Source: Photobacterium profundum (lineage in GTDB: Bacteria; Pseudomonadota; Gammaproteobacteria; Enterobacterales; Vibrionaceae). From it: DNA of 64,000 bases. The translations under genes were made by a program, and so were the position numbers. Shown piece after piece: positions 8,483 through 18,166 of this stretch. The notes beneath the pieces were generated by a model, which was not told the DNA's origin, searched no databases, and was given only the letters and a program-made list of their open reading frames with translations. The first letter of the stretch is position 1, and each line of letters opens with the position of its first letter. The stretch is from NCBI RefSeq assembly GCF_003026285.1, contig NZ_PYOD01000001.1, positions 310,001 to 374,000 of the forward strand, given 5' to 3'.

Positions 8483-9475
8483 ATGCACAAAGGATTATAT
8501 CTCTATTTATTTTGTTTACTATGCTCATCTGATGTGATGTCGAGTGAATATATGGCTGAAACGGCTAAACAAGCCCCCAAACCGATATCACCCAACCTCA
8601 CAAAAGCCATTAGCTTAGATGAAGAGCCTGAGCCCGCTGAATCTGACTTAATTTGGAAAGGTGTATCCAGTTCTTTTGATTTACCGTTTGAGGAATGGGA
8701 TACCGATGGTGAAGATCGTTCATGGTTACACGGTTTAAGCGGTAACATTGCGCTTGGTTATCCTATGCTTCAAACATCCGCAGCTAACCTACCCGCCAAT
8801 GCCACGACTGGGCCAACTAACAATAACGCAACCGCAACGTTATCGCTAAAATACACAATTCTAGGTAACTGGTTTATCTCTAGCACACTGTATTACTATA
8901 TAGACGGTGATCAACAACAAGCATGGAACCCTGATTTTACGTATGTTTTTGGCTACAGTGATTGGCGTCCTTATACCTTCAGTTTGATGTACGCCAACTA
9001 CGGTGGTAATCGCTTTAAAGCAACAGAAGAGCAACCCGTCACGCACTTTGATCAAGGAACATGGTCTTTGGGTTGGAAGTTCCCTATCACTAAACCCTTT
9101 ATCGATTGGCTGTCTTTTACAGATGAAGGGGCGATAGGCTGTCAAACAGATTTTAACTTCACGCCTGAATACTTCGATCTTGCATCAACAACCTACAAAA
9201 AAGGTCATAAGACGCTGAGCTTAGGGTGTAAATATGCAATATTTGGAAATTGGTATGTAAATGCGACTGCATTTTATTATTTTGATAGCAGCCAAAAGCA
9301 GCCTTGGAATCCTGATTTTACCTATGGATTTGGGTATTTCGATTGGCACCCCGGAACAATTACCATTCAATATAACAACTACTCAGGTAACCGCTGGCAT
9401 CCATCAGACCGAGGAAAAGATACAGGGCGATTTATAGATGGTGCTTTTACCATAGCCTACTCTTTTACCTTCTGA
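8483..9475 (+). CDS. Exported outer-membrane beta-barrel-like protein with internal duplication
   Basis: The frame is open from a TTG at 8450; the ATG at 8483 is preferred because it gives a compact signal peptide (MHKGLYLYLFCLLCSS...). The mature part alternates aromatic and polar residues and ends in SFTF, as in outer-membrane barrels. Two homologous halves are clear: a segment from LKYTILGNWF to YGGNRF (about mature residues 120-185) is repeated near the C-terminus (CKYAIFGNWY to YSGNRW), both containing WNPDFTY. It is divergent from the polysaccharide operon and upstream of the RTX gene. A role as export channel, matrix anchor or receptor is possible but unproven; I do not recognise the family by name. 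Confidence 0.75.
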   Translation: MHKGLYLYLFCLLCSSDVMSSEYMAETAKQAPKPISPNLTKAISLDEEPEPAESDLIWKGVSSSFDLPFEEWDTDGEDRSWLHGLSGNIALGYPMLQTSAANLPANATTGPTNNNATATLSLKYTILGNWFISSTLYYYIDGDQQQAWNPDFTYVFGYSDWRPYTFSLMYANYGGNRFKATEEQPVTHFDQGTWSLGWKFPITKPFIDWLSFTDEGAIGCQTDFNFTPEYFDLASTTYKKGHKTLSLGCKYAIFGNWYVNATAFYYFDSSQKQPWNPDFTYGFGYFDWHPGTITIQYNNYSGNRWHPSDRGKDTGRFIDGAFTIAYSFTF

Positions 9476-9660
9476 TTTCGCATTTTAAAAATACCCTACA
9501 GTCTTCTTTTTTCAATTTATCCTCTCAAAATGAAAGTAAGCATAGAATTGCATACACACTCAGTGGCAATACCCAGAAAAAACACTACCCTTCATTGAGT
9601 GCCTTTAATATGCAGCACATACAATAGCGCAAACAAAAAACATTAATAAACAAAAACTTA

Positions 9661-9686
9661 ATCACTAAGTACTTTGTTTTAGTGAT
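9661..9686 (+). terminator. Hairpin in the OMP-RTX intergenic gap
   Basis: ATCACTAA (9661-9668) pairs with TTAGTGAT (9679-9686) around a 10-base loop, followed by GTTTAATTT. It may end the outer-membrane protein transcript. The rest of the 9476-9822 gap is AT-rich with no further gene seen. Confidence 0.35.
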
Positions 9687-9730
9687 GTTTAATTTGATGA
9701 TTATTTGGTTTTAAAAAAAACGTTAATTTT

Positions 9731-9746
9731 TGGCATTATTAATGCC
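9731..9746 (+). promoter_or_regulatory. Sigma-54-like promoter element or palindromic operator
   Basis: TGGCATTATTAATGCC has GG (9732-9733) and GC (9744-9745) at the 12-base spacing of the -24/-12 sigma-54 consensus. It deviates at the last base of TGGCAC and the first T of TTGC. The same bases are a perfect 7+1+7 palindrome, so an operator is the alternative. It lies about 77 bases before the preferred RTX start codon. Confidence 0.4.
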
Positions 9747-9822
9747 TAAATTTACACACATGATTATCACATATCGACTGCCATCACATAGACGGCGTAT
9801 TAACCAATATCGAGAGGTTCAA

Positions 9823-12800
9823 ATGGAAGGAACAAAGTTCAACGATAAAGTCGAAGGGACAGCTCAAGACGATAACATCAACGTACGTTCTGGTAGTGAT
9901 GAAGTAGATGCAAAAGCAGGCGATGATTTTGTTGCAGGTGGTGAAGGTAGTGACCTTTTATCTGGAGGTGATGGTGCTGATACCATTTTTGGCGATGTCG
10001 AATATGGCACTGAGCCCCCCGCAGAACCAGCTACGAATGACAATTGGGGGAATGCACAAACCGTATATGAATACACAGCTTCCCCTGATGAAGAACAAGT
10101 TTCTCATAGTGTTCGCCTAGGTAATTATGTCGTTGATCAATCTGGTTCAATAACAACCAAATTTTCCGTTAATACTGCATTCACGACAATCATCGTCGAG
10201 TTAACAGATCAAGACGGTAATGTTATAAAAACAGTACCTGCAACGGTTGATGAAAATGGTGATGTTATTGTTGATATAACTTTCACTGCTACCGAAGTTG
10301 GTACTGAACAACTAATTGCATTCACGCTGGTTGATCCCGACGGCAATGCAATTACTGATATTGAATCAGTAGAATTCATCGCTAACAATATATACGACGA
10401 CACCATTTCTGGTGGTTCGGGTAACGATAGTCTATTTGGGCAACAAGGTTCAGATACGATTTACGGTGGTACAGGCAATGACTTCATCGACGGCGATATC
10501 AACGACGATACCCTTTATGGAGATGAAGGCGATGATGTGCTCGTGGGTGGTAATGGCGACGACACACTTTATGGCGGTTCAGACAACGATACACTTTTAG
10601 GCAGTGATGGTAACGATACATTATTCGGCGAAGATGGGGATGACACACTTTTAGGTGAATTGGGTGACGATATTATCGACGGTGGCGCTGGTAACGATAT
10701 CTTACTGGGTGATGATGGTAATGACACGCTAATCGGGGGCACAGGTAACGACAGTTTATTCGGAGGCTTAGGCACTGACACCCTATCTGGCGGCGAAGGA
10801 AATGATGAAATTCACGGTGATACTGGTGACGATATCATTACGGGTGGTGCTGGCGATGACTTTGTTTTAGGCGGCGATGGCGCTGATGTTATTGAAGGTG
10901 GAGCAGGTAATGACTTGCTACTCGGCGGAGATGGTAGCGATAACCTGTCGGGTGATGAAGGGAATGATCAATTATTCGGGGAAGTTGGCGACGATATCAT
11001 TACGGGTGGTGCTGGCGACGACATGGTCTACGGTGGACTCGGCAACGACCAACTAGTCGGTGGCGCTGATAATGATCAACTATTCGGTGGTGAAGGTAAT
11101 GACGTATTAGATGGCGGAGAAGGCTCCGATATACTTCACGCTAACGAAGGGCACGACATCATTAACGCAGGTGCAGGTGATGATTTCATCTACGCAGGTA
11201 CAGGTGATGACATCATTGATGGCGGTACAGGTAACGATACCATTTATGGTGAAACTGGCAATAATACTGTAACCGCAGGTGATGGCGACGATACGGTTTA
11301 TACCGACACAGGCAACGATACTATCAATACGGGCTCAGGACACGATACCATTTTTGCTGGTGCTGGCGATAACATCATTAATACAGGTATTGATAACGAC
11401 ACAATTTACAGTGCCGAAGGTAATGACACCATTGATGCTGGTGACGGTGATGATGTTGTTTATGCAGGTGACGGAAATAATACAATCACATCAGGCCTGG
11501 GTGATGATGAGGTATTCACCGGTAGTGGAAATGATTCCATTCACTCTGGTACAGGTAACGATGAAGTATTCGCCGGAGCAGGTACAGATACAATCTATGC
11601 AGGTGAAGGGGCCGATACTGTTTATGCTGGCGCGGGTGACGATACTCTTTATGGAGAGCAAGGAAATAACGCACTTTATGGCGAAGATGGTGACGATACC
11701 ATTACCGCTGGTACTAACAGCAGCTCACTCTTTGGTGGACAAGGCGACGATACACTAACGGGTTCTATTGAAAGCGATGCCCTTTATGGTGGCAGCGATA
11801 ACGATACCCTATTTGCAGGACAAGGTGATGACTTACTCGAAGGTAATAGCGGTGATGACAACCTGCAAGGCGCTGAAGGGGAAGATACCTTACTTGGCGG
11901 CTCTGGTAACGATAGTTTAGACGGCGGTGATGGTAATGATATCTTAGTCGGAGGTGTAGGTAACGATACCTTGCTCGGTGGAGAAGGTAATGACCTTTTA
12001 GCCGGAGGCGACGGTAATGACAGCCTTGACGGCGGTTTAGGTGTAAGCCAGCTTTATGGCGATGCCGGTAACGATACCCTTGTGAGTGCCGACGAAAGCG
12101 ACATTCTTGGCGGCGGTTCAGGCAACGATACGATTACGTCGAACGCAGGTAATGACACCATTTATGCCGGTAGCGGTGATGACATCATCAATGCGGGTGA
12201 TGGCGACGATACGATTTATGGCGAAGCGGGTAGCAATCAAATCACAGCAGGATCAGGTGCTGATAACATTTATGGTGGTATTAACAGCGATACCATTGAT
12301 GCAGGCGACGGCAACGACCAAATCTTTGCCGGTGATGGTGATGACACCATTAACGCAGGGCTTGGCGATGATCACATTGATGCTGGCTCAGGTGACGATT
12401 TACTTAAAGGTGGTGACGGTGACGATGCATTATTTGGTGGTGCCGGTGCAGATACATTAATCGGTGGTGATGGGTATGACTTCCTCGCAGGTGGTGATGG
12501 TAACGATACGATTACAGATGATGGTCAAGATACGGTTCTTGGTGAAGGGGGGGATGATACGCTAACCGCAGCAGCAACAGGTAGTCATCAGATATTTGGC
12601 GGTACGGGTGATGATACATTGATCGGTAGCGACCAAAACGATACGTTATACGGCGGTGCAGACCAAGATACGATTCAAGGTGGCGCGGGTGATGATTCCC
12701 TCTATGCGGGTGAAGGTAACGATACAATTACCGCTGGTGACGGTAACGATACGGTTTATGGCGAAGCCGGTAATAACACCATCGACCTTGGTGAAGGTGA

Positions 12801-14544
12801 CAATATCCTCTATGGCGGTAGCGGTAATGACACGGCTATTGCTGGTTCAGGAGCTGACCATCTGAGCGGTGCCGAAGGCAATGATAATCTTTCAGGCGGA
12901 GCAGGCATAGATACTATTGAAGGAGGAGCTGGCAGTGACACTCTTTCTGGTGGACTAGGCGACGATATTCTACTTGGTGGTGATGGCAACGACGTTTTAC
13001 TGGGTGGCGATGGCGAAGACAAACTCTTTGCCGGGGACGGGGACGATCAACTTTTTGGCGGTACCGGAAACGATGAGCTACATGCAAATAGCGGCAATAA
13101 TACTCTTGAAGGTGGTGACGACGATGACACGCTTTACGGCGCTGCTGGCGATGACATTTTGCGGGGCGATGCAGGCGATGACCGTTTAGAAGGCTTTGAC
13201 GGTAATGACACCCTCGAAGGTGGTGATGGCGATGATACCCTAACCGCTGGTTCTGGAAATGACACCTTAAGTGGTGGTGAGGGTGACGATATACTCAGTG
13301 CCGATTCTGGTAACAATATATTAGATGGCGACGCTGGTAATGATACCTTAACAACAGGCGCTGGAAACGACAGCCTAAGTGGTGGGTTAGGTAACGATAC
13401 GCTTAGTGCCAGTTCTGGCGACAACACGTTAGACGGTGGCGAAGGTAACGATAAACTCACATCGGGTTCCGGTTCAGACTTACTATCTGGTGGTCAAGGT
13501 GCAGATACACTGAGTGCGGGTTCCGGTAATGATACACTTTCAGGTGGCGCTGACAACGACAAGTTATACGGCGGCAGTGGTAACGATGTGCTCACTGGCG
13601 ACGACGGTGATGACAAGCTTTATGGGCAAAATAACGACGATCAGCTAGATGGTGGGAGTGGTAATGATATCCTCTCTGGTGGCTCAGGAAACGATACCTT
13701 AAAAGGTGATATTGGTAACGATACGCTTAAAGGTGATTCAGGTACTGACACATTGTGGGCAGGCGAAGGAAATGACACCTTAAAAGGTGGTTCAGGTGAT
13801 GATGTTCTTTATGGTGAAACAGGGAACGACTCTCTATCTGGAGATACTGGAGCAGATACCTTATACGGCGGTTCTGGGAGTGACACATTAACCGGTGGTA
13901 GTGGCGCAGATACATTATCTGGTGGGGATGATAACGACACATTAGCTGGCGGTGATAACGACGATAATCTTGATGGAGGCATCGGTAACGATACTCTTTA
14001 TGGTGATTCAGGTAATGACTTACTCTTTGGCCAAAGTGGCGATGATGTACTAGATGGTGGTGCTGGTATTGACCAATTATTTGCGGGTAGCGGTAACGAT
14101 ACATTAATCTTCGATAAGAACGACACCAACATTAATGGTGGCGATGGGTTCGACCTATTATCGGTTGGTAGCGACAACAACGGGCAGGTTATTGACATGA
14201 CACAACCTGCACTTCAACAAATTGAAGGGGTTGTCGTCAATGCAAATGATGCTCAACTGAAAGTTACTTTAGATAAAGTACTGTTAAACGAAACCGACAG
14301 TGCAACCAACGGACAATTCGTATGCTCAGGAGCAGATTCACTGCAACTAGAAGGATTTGGTTGGGAGCTATCAGATAACAACGCTGACTTATCCAGTGAG
14401 CTGCGCGAGGCCTACGAAGCCAGCAATATTGATGCAGATGGATTGTTTGGCTACACGTTCAGTAATGGTGACGGTAATGAGGTTACGATCTGGAGTGATA
14501 GCGACGCCGACAAGATTAACTTTAATGGCTCGGAAATAAGCTAA
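9823..14544 (+). CDS. Giant RTX calcium-binding protein (type I secreted, probable biofilm matrix protein)
   Basis: The frame is open from a TTG at 9730, but GAGAGG just before the ATG at 9823 sets the start and gives 1573 residues. A short RTX block (about 2-60) is followed by an Ig-like segment (about 65-180). A near-continuous array of nonapeptides of the GGxGxDxLx type then spans about 190-1430, roughly 130 repeats. A non-repetitive acidic C-terminus of about 140 residues ends NFNGSEIS. RTX repeats fold as calcium-stabilised beta-rolls after type I export; the C-terminus would carry the secretion signal. No protease, lipase or adhesin domain is visible. The transporter genes lie just downstream on the other strand and the polysaccharide operon upstream, a layout like Vibrio vulnificus cabABC, so a matrix role is inferred. 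Confidence 0.9.
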   Translation: MEGTKFNDKVEGTAQDDNINVRSGSDEVDAKAGDDFVAGGEGSDLLSGGDGADTIFGDVEYGTEPPAEPATNDNWGNAQTVYEYTASPDEEQVSHSVRLGNYVVDQSGSITTKFSVNTAFTTIIVELTDQDGNVIKTVPATVDENGDVIVDITFTATEVGTEQLIAFTLVDPDGNAITDIESVEFIANNIYDDTISGGSGNDSLFGQQGSDTIYGGTGNDFIDGDINDDTLYGDEGDDVLVGGNGDDTLYGGSDNDTLLGSDGNDTLFGEDGDDTLLGELGDDIIDGGAGNDILLGDDGNDTLIGGTGNDSLFGGLGTDTLSGGEGNDEIHGDTGDDIITGGAGDDFVLGGDGADVIEGGAGNDLLLGGDGSDNLSGDEGNDQLFGEVGDDIITGGAGDDMVYGGLGNDQLVGGADNDQLFGGEGNDVLDGGEGSDILHANEGHDIINAGAGDDFIYAGTGDDIIDGGTGNDTIYGETGNNTVTAGDGDDTVYTDTGNDTINTGSGHDTIFAGAGDNIINTGIDNDTIYSAEGNDTIDAGDGDDVVYAGDGNNTITSGLGDDEVFTGSGNDSIHSGTGNDEVFAGAGTDTIYAGEGADTVYAGAGDDTLYGEQGNNALYGEDGDDTITAGTNSSSLFGGQGDDTLTGSIESDALYGGSDNDTLFAGQGDDLLEGNSGDDNLQGAEGEDTLLGGSGNDSLDGGDGNDILVGGVGNDTLLGGEGNDLLAGGDGNDSLDGGLGVSQLYGDAGNDTLVSADESDILGGGSGNDTITSNAGNDTIYAGSGDDIINAGDGDDTIYGEAGSNQITAGSGADNIYGGINSDTIDAGDGNDQIFAGDGDDTINAGLGDDHIDAGSGDDLLKGGDGDDALFGGAGADTLIGGDGYDFLAGGDGNDTITDDGQDTVLGEGGDDTLTAAATGSHQIFGGTGDDTLIGSDQNDTLYGGADQDTIQGGAGDDSLYAGEGNDTITAGDGNDTVYGEAGNNTIDLGEGDNILYGGSGNDTAIAGSGADHLSGAEGNDNLSGGAGIDTIEGGAGSDTLSGGLGDDILLGGDGNDVLLGGDGEDKLFAGDGDDQLFGGTGNDELHANSGNNTLEGGDDDDTLYGAAGDDILRGDAGDDRLEGFDGNDTLEGGDGDDTLTAGSGNDTLSGGEGDDILSADSGNNILDGDAGNDTLTTGAGNDSLSGGLGNDTLSASSGDNTLDGGEGNDKLTSGSGSDLLSGGQGADTLSAGSGNDTLSGGADNDKLYGGSGNDVLTGDDGDDKLYGQNNDDQLDGGSGNDILSGGSGNDTLKGDIGNDTLKGDSGTDTLWAGEGNDTLKGGSGDDVLYGETGNDSLSGDTGADTLYGGSGSDTLTGGSGADTLSGGDDNDTLAGGDNDDNLDGGIGNDTLYGDSGNDLLFGQSGDDVLDGGAGIDQLFAGSGNDTLIFDKNDTNINGGDGFDLLSVGSDNNGQVIDMTQPALQQIEGVVVNANDAQLKVTLDKVLLNETDSATNGQFVCSGADSLQLEGFGWELSDNNADLSSELREAYEASNIDADGLFGYTFSNGDGNEVTIWSDSDADKINFNGSEIS

Positions 14545-14564
14545 CTCATTAGTCTCTTATACAC

Positions 14565-14594
14565 AAAAGCCACTTCATCTTCGAGTGGCTTTTT
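14565..14594 (+). terminator. Rho-independent terminator after RTX gene
   Basis: AAAAGCCACT (14565-14574) pairs perfectly with AGTGGCTTTT (14584-14593), followed by T and a T-rich stretch, 20 bases after the RTX stop codon. Confidence 0.85.
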
Positions 14595-14625
14595 GTTTTC
14601 TCAAAATGCTCGTTAAAGTGAGTTT

Positions 14626-14868
14626 TTAAACCGTAGCATTCATCACTTTATTTCGACACTCGGGACAAAAATAAGAGCTCTTATGGATATTCGCATGACA
14701 CGAAGGACATTCAATATGCTTACGATCTTTACTTAAATACATCAATATAGCCCCAATAGGACCAAGAACATAACCTAATAACACACCCGCGATTAGATTA
14801 CCTTTGCGATATCCAATACACACAGATACAACAAAAAAGAACACATAAAAGCTTAACCAAAAAACCAT
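14626..14868 (-). CDS. Small membrane protein with zinc-ribbon tail
   Basis: An 80-residue protein with two hydrophobic helices (about 1-20 and 25-46) and a C-terminal ribbon CPSC...CPEC (about 54-71) that could bind zinc. A GGAGA ribosome-binding site lies upstream of the ATG. It follows the HlyD-family gene at a distance of 122 bases, so it may be separately transcribed. I do not recognise the family and no function is assigned. Confidence 0.65.
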   Translation of the reverse strand: MVFWLSFYVFFFVVSVCIGYRKGNLIAGVLLGYVLGPIGAILMYLSKDRKHIECPSCHANIHKSSYFCPECRNKVMNATV

Positions 14869-14990
14869 GAGAAACTCTCCTATCCCTTTATGAGCTAACC
14901 TATATTACCCAAACTAAATAACCACTTGTAATAGCCAATAGTGAGCCTCTATAAAAAGGCATGACTTAAGCTAATATCAATTCCCTTAAA

Positions 14991-16289
14991 TCATGACTCT
15001 CTAAATGCTCGATAATAAGAGCTAAATAACGGTGCCGTTAAATAGTCCCATAATGTTTTATCTTCCAATAGTATAAAGACTTCAGTAGGCATACCCGGGT
15101 ACAGTTCAATATTACCTAATATCTTAATTTCATCTGAGTCTAGCTTCACTTTGACAACATAACCTGTAGGGCTATTGTCCGTTCGAGGTTGAAGCCTGTC
15201 TGCTGCAACATAAATGACCTCCCCTTGAACAGGTGGCGTACGACGAATATTGTAAGCACTCAATCGCACTTTTGCTGTCAAGCCTTGACGGACCACATCA
15301 ATGTCTTCCGGTTTAACTACAGCTTCAACAATCAACGCATCACTATCTGGCACTATTTCCATAATGACATCACCCGCATTAACCACACCACCTACACTGT
15401 GCACGTTTAGTCCAACCACAGTACCTGTGTGTTCACTACGAATTTTGACTCTTTCACGTACATCTCTTGCTGACTTAAGCGCTTGCTTAACATCACGCAG
15501 TTCTTTTTCTGATTGCTCAAGTTGAGCTGTAAGCCCCTGCTTAAATTCAATAATTTCAGATTTATGGCCTTGTTTTAAAGACAATAACTGTTGTGTTAAT
15601 ACTTCACTTTCGCCTTCTAGTTCTGCTTTTTGAGCGTCAATACCCGCATGATAACGCTTAATTTCAAGTACGCGTGTTTTTGAAACAAAGCCTTTTTTAA
15701 GTAAACTCATCGTCATCTGTATTTCTTCGTTAGCCAAATCTAACTGACGTTGAATCGCACTAAGCTGAAAACCTGTACCTCTGATTTGTTCTTGTAATAA
15801 CACTTTTCGTTGTTGGTATTGACCTTCTCGAAGCTCTTCATGAAGCACCGATTGTTGATATTGCAGCTGTTGGCTATTAATAATATTGGCCAACTGCCCT
15901 TCTTCCACTTCATCAAAAAAAAGATTGCTCCATACAAGATCTTTTCGGTTACTCAATTCAGTCGATAAACGATCGTGCTGTGCTTGCAGAGAAACAGCGC
16001 GTAATATTAAGCGACGAAAATCAGATTCAGCTCGACTGTTTGCAAGCTCAACCAATACGTCACCCACTTTCACTTTTTGACCTTCCGACACATATATTGC
16101 TTTTACCCAACCACCCTCAAGGTGCTGCACCTTCTTACGCTGTGACTCTACAACTAACGTACCAGAAGCAACCGATGCAGAACTAAGCTTTGCGGTTGTT
16201 GCCCATAAAATAAAGCCACCTACAGCGAGAATAATGAAAATACATCCAACCCAGATTAATCGATTCGTATCAAATTCTGATTTATCCAC
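14991..16289 (-). CDS. HlyD-family type I secretion membrane fusion protein
   Basis: The 432-residue protein has a short cytoplasmic start and one membrane helix (about 12-32). A barrel-sandwich/lipoyl half-motif (about 45-85) follows, then a long alpha-helical coiled coil (about 95-280), the second lipoyl half, and a beta-barrel C-terminal domain. This is the PrtE/HlyD organisation, bridging the inner-membrane ABC exporter and TolC. Its start overlaps the end of the ABC transporter gene by 8 bases, so the two are translationally coupled. No TolC homologue is present, so export probably uses the chromosomal TolC. The likely cargo is the adjacent RTX protein. Confidence 0.93.
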   Translation of the reverse strand: MDKSEFDTNRLIWVGCIFIILAVGGFILWATTAKLSSASVASGTLVVESQRKKVQHLEGGWVKAIYVSEGQKVKVGDVLVELANSRAESDFRRLILRAVSLQAQHDRLSTELSNRKDLVWSNLFFDEVEEGQLANIINSQQLQYQQSVLHEELREGQYQQRKVLLQEQIRGTGFQLSAIQRQLDLANEEIQMTMSLLKKGFVSKTRVLEIKRYHAGIDAQKAELEGESEVLTQQLLSLKQGHKSEIIEFKQGLTAQLEQSEKELRDVKQALKSARDVRERVKIRSEHTGTVVGLNVHSVGGVVNAGDVIMEIVPDSDALIVEAVVKPEDIDVVRQGLTAKVRLSAYNIRRTPPVQGEVIYVAADRLQPRTDNSPTGYVVKVKLDSDEIKILGNIELYPGMPTEVFILLEDKTLWDYLTAPLFSSYYRAFRES

Positions 16290-18105
16290 GGTTATCTCCC
16301 ATTACTTCTGCTTGTTTTGCTACTGTCTTTTTTAATGATGATTGATCAGAGCTTAATATTCGAGGAGTAGATTGATTTGAATTAGTCGTTTTAGGATTAT
16401 TATTAGCGGCGGTTTGTAACGGCTCTTTTTCTACTTCAGACATTGCGCCTAAGAACTTATCGCATGTGCCCGCTTTTTCAATCTTGCCGTCTTTTAATAC
16501 AATAACCCAATCCATTTGACGTAAAAAACCAGGGCGATGGCTAATCATCACCACTGTAATTGCATTTTCTTTGCAGTATTGAAGGACAATCGCTAATGCG
16601 ACCTCCCCTTCAGGATCTAAATTTGAATTCGGCTCATCTAAAATAAGTAAGCTTGGATTTGAGAAAATAGCACGCGCCAAACCGATACGTTGCTTCTGAC
16701 CACCCGATAGCTGCAGCCCCCCTTCTCCTAGGTAAGTGTCATACCCGTTCGGTAAAGAAATGATCAATTCATGGATACAAGCTAGGCGTGCAGCGTGAAT
16801 AATTTTCTCTGCTGGAGCCTGACTAAATCGACAAATATTCTCAGCTACCGTACCCGTTAGTAACCCCACCTCTTGAGGTAAAAAACCGATATGGCGACCA
16901 AATTGCTCTTCAGGCCATAGCTCAATTGCAGCGCCATCGATCTTGATTGACCCCATCGACGGTCGATGAATCCCCATAATCATTGATGCTAATGTTGATT
17001 TACCTGAACCACTATTGCCCATAATAGCCAACGCATTACCCGCCCCCAATTTAAAGCTAATATTCTGTAATACGGGTTCTTTTTGACTATCAAACCGCAG
17101 ACCAACATTCTTTAGCAGTAGCTCACCTTTTGGCTCTGGTAGTGCTGTTTTCATTTCACTCGACACTTCGCCTTCATAATGACTTAAGCGTTTATAAGCT
17201 AAATACGCGCTATACCATGATTTCCAACCCGCAACAGCTTGCTCAAAAGGTGATAATACTCTTGCCATAATAATGGAACTAGCAATGATAGCCCCCGTAC
17301 CAAGCTGCTGTTCTAACGCTAACATTACACCAACCGTTAAAATAACCACTTGTAATAGCGTTCTAAAATAACGACTAATGGCGAGTAATTGCCCTGTTCT
17401 TGAATTGACTAACCACTGCAGTTTTAACAGCTCTCTATTACGCTGATTCCAAATTAAACCAATACTATCCGCCATACCCATTGCTCTTAATGTTGGGGCA
17501 TTTCGTAGGTAATCGTTCAACTCCATACTGGTTTTCATACCTAAGCTTTTAGAATGCTCACTCGGCTTTCTTGCCGCATACATCATTAAGATAGCCAGAA
17601 TAGAAAAAATAATACTGCCAACTAATGCTATTGCGCCAATATAGGGATGAAGCATAAATAAGATGATTAAAAAAATGGGGATCCAAGGGATATCAAAAAT
17701 AGCGGAGGTAGAAGGTGATACTAAAAAATTACGTAATTCAGCAAGATCTTGCAAGCCTTGCTTGCTCACACGATTCTGCTTAGACGATTGACGAATACTG
17801 TCTGCTAATAAAGAGGGGCTCAGTGATACATCAAGTTTTAAACCCGATTTTTGAAGCAGCTGCGTACGAAGATGTTCAATAATAGCTTGTGCTGTTAGCA
17901 ATACGACAGCGATGGTCAGTAAAGCAAACAGTGTATCTAAACTTGAACTGCTCAATACGCGATCAAATAGTTGCAAGCTGTACAGCGGCAGCGTTAAAAC
18001 AAGGAAGTTAATGGCTAGGCTAAATAGCCCAACAAAAGCCATATCTTTCTTACTCGCTGTAAAAGCCAGCTTCAATTGATCTATTAGCAAAATCCCTTGC
18101 TCCAT
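16282..18105 (-). CDS. Type I secretion ABC transporter (PrtD-like permease/ATPase)
   Basis: The 607-residue fusion has an exporter membrane domain (about 20-300, six predicted helices) and an ATPase domain. Walker A is GNSGSGKST (363-371), the signature is LSGGQKQR (466-473) and Walker B is LLILDE (486-491). There is no N-terminal C39 peptidase-like domain, so it belongs to the PrtD type that exports RTX substrates with C-terminal signals. A polar Ser/Asn/Gln-rich tail (about 550-607) follows the ATPase. It overlaps the HlyD gene by 8 bases and follows the 223-codon gene by 61 bases. Confidence 0.94.
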   Translation of the reverse strand: MEQGILLIDQLKLAFTASKKDMAFVGLFSLAINFLVLTLPLYSLQLFDRVLSSSSLDTLFALLTIAVVLLTAQAIIEHLRTQLLQKSGLKLDVSLSPSLLADSIRQSSKQNRVSKQGLQDLAELRNFLVSPSTSAIFDIPWIPIFLIILFMLHPYIGAIALVGSIIFSILAILMMYAARKPSEHSKSLGMKTSMELNDYLRNAPTLRAMGMADSIGLIWNQRNRELLKLQWLVNSRTGQLLAISRYFRTLLQVVILTVGVMLALEQQLGTGAIIASSIIMARVLSPFEQAVAGWKSWYSAYLAYKRLSHYEGEVSSEMKTALPEPKGELLLKNVGLRFDSQKEPVLQNISFKLGAGNALAIMGNSGSGKSTLASMIMGIHRPSMGSIKIDGAAIELWPEEQFGRHIGFLPQEVGLLTGTVAENICRFSQAPAEKIIHAARLACIHELIISLPNGYDTYLGEGGLQLSGGQKQRIGLARAIFSNPSLLILDEPNSNLDPEGEVALAIVLQYCKENAITVVMISHRPGFLRQMDWVIVLKDGKIEKAGTCDKFLGAMSEVEKEPLQTAANNNPKTTNSNQSTPRILSSDQSSLKKTVAKQAEVMGDNRG

Positions 18106-18166
18106 ATTCCATCAGTGTAGTATGAAGTATAGGCACAAATGCCGAAATTTGAGACAATAAAGTAAA

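Noticed and set aside
12512..12727. His/Tyr/Arg-rich minus-strand frame
   Set aside because: Its composition is an artefact of antisense reading through Asp/Gly repeats.
10400..14100. DNA-level short repeats resembling a satellite or CRISPR-like array
   Set aside because: The repeat period follows 27 bases because of nonapeptide repeats; there are no constant repeats with unique spacers.
9864..14200. Many long frames in the other five frames across the RTX gene
   Set aside because: They are shadows produced by the repetitive GGxGxD coding sequence; none has a ribosome-binding site or sensible composition.
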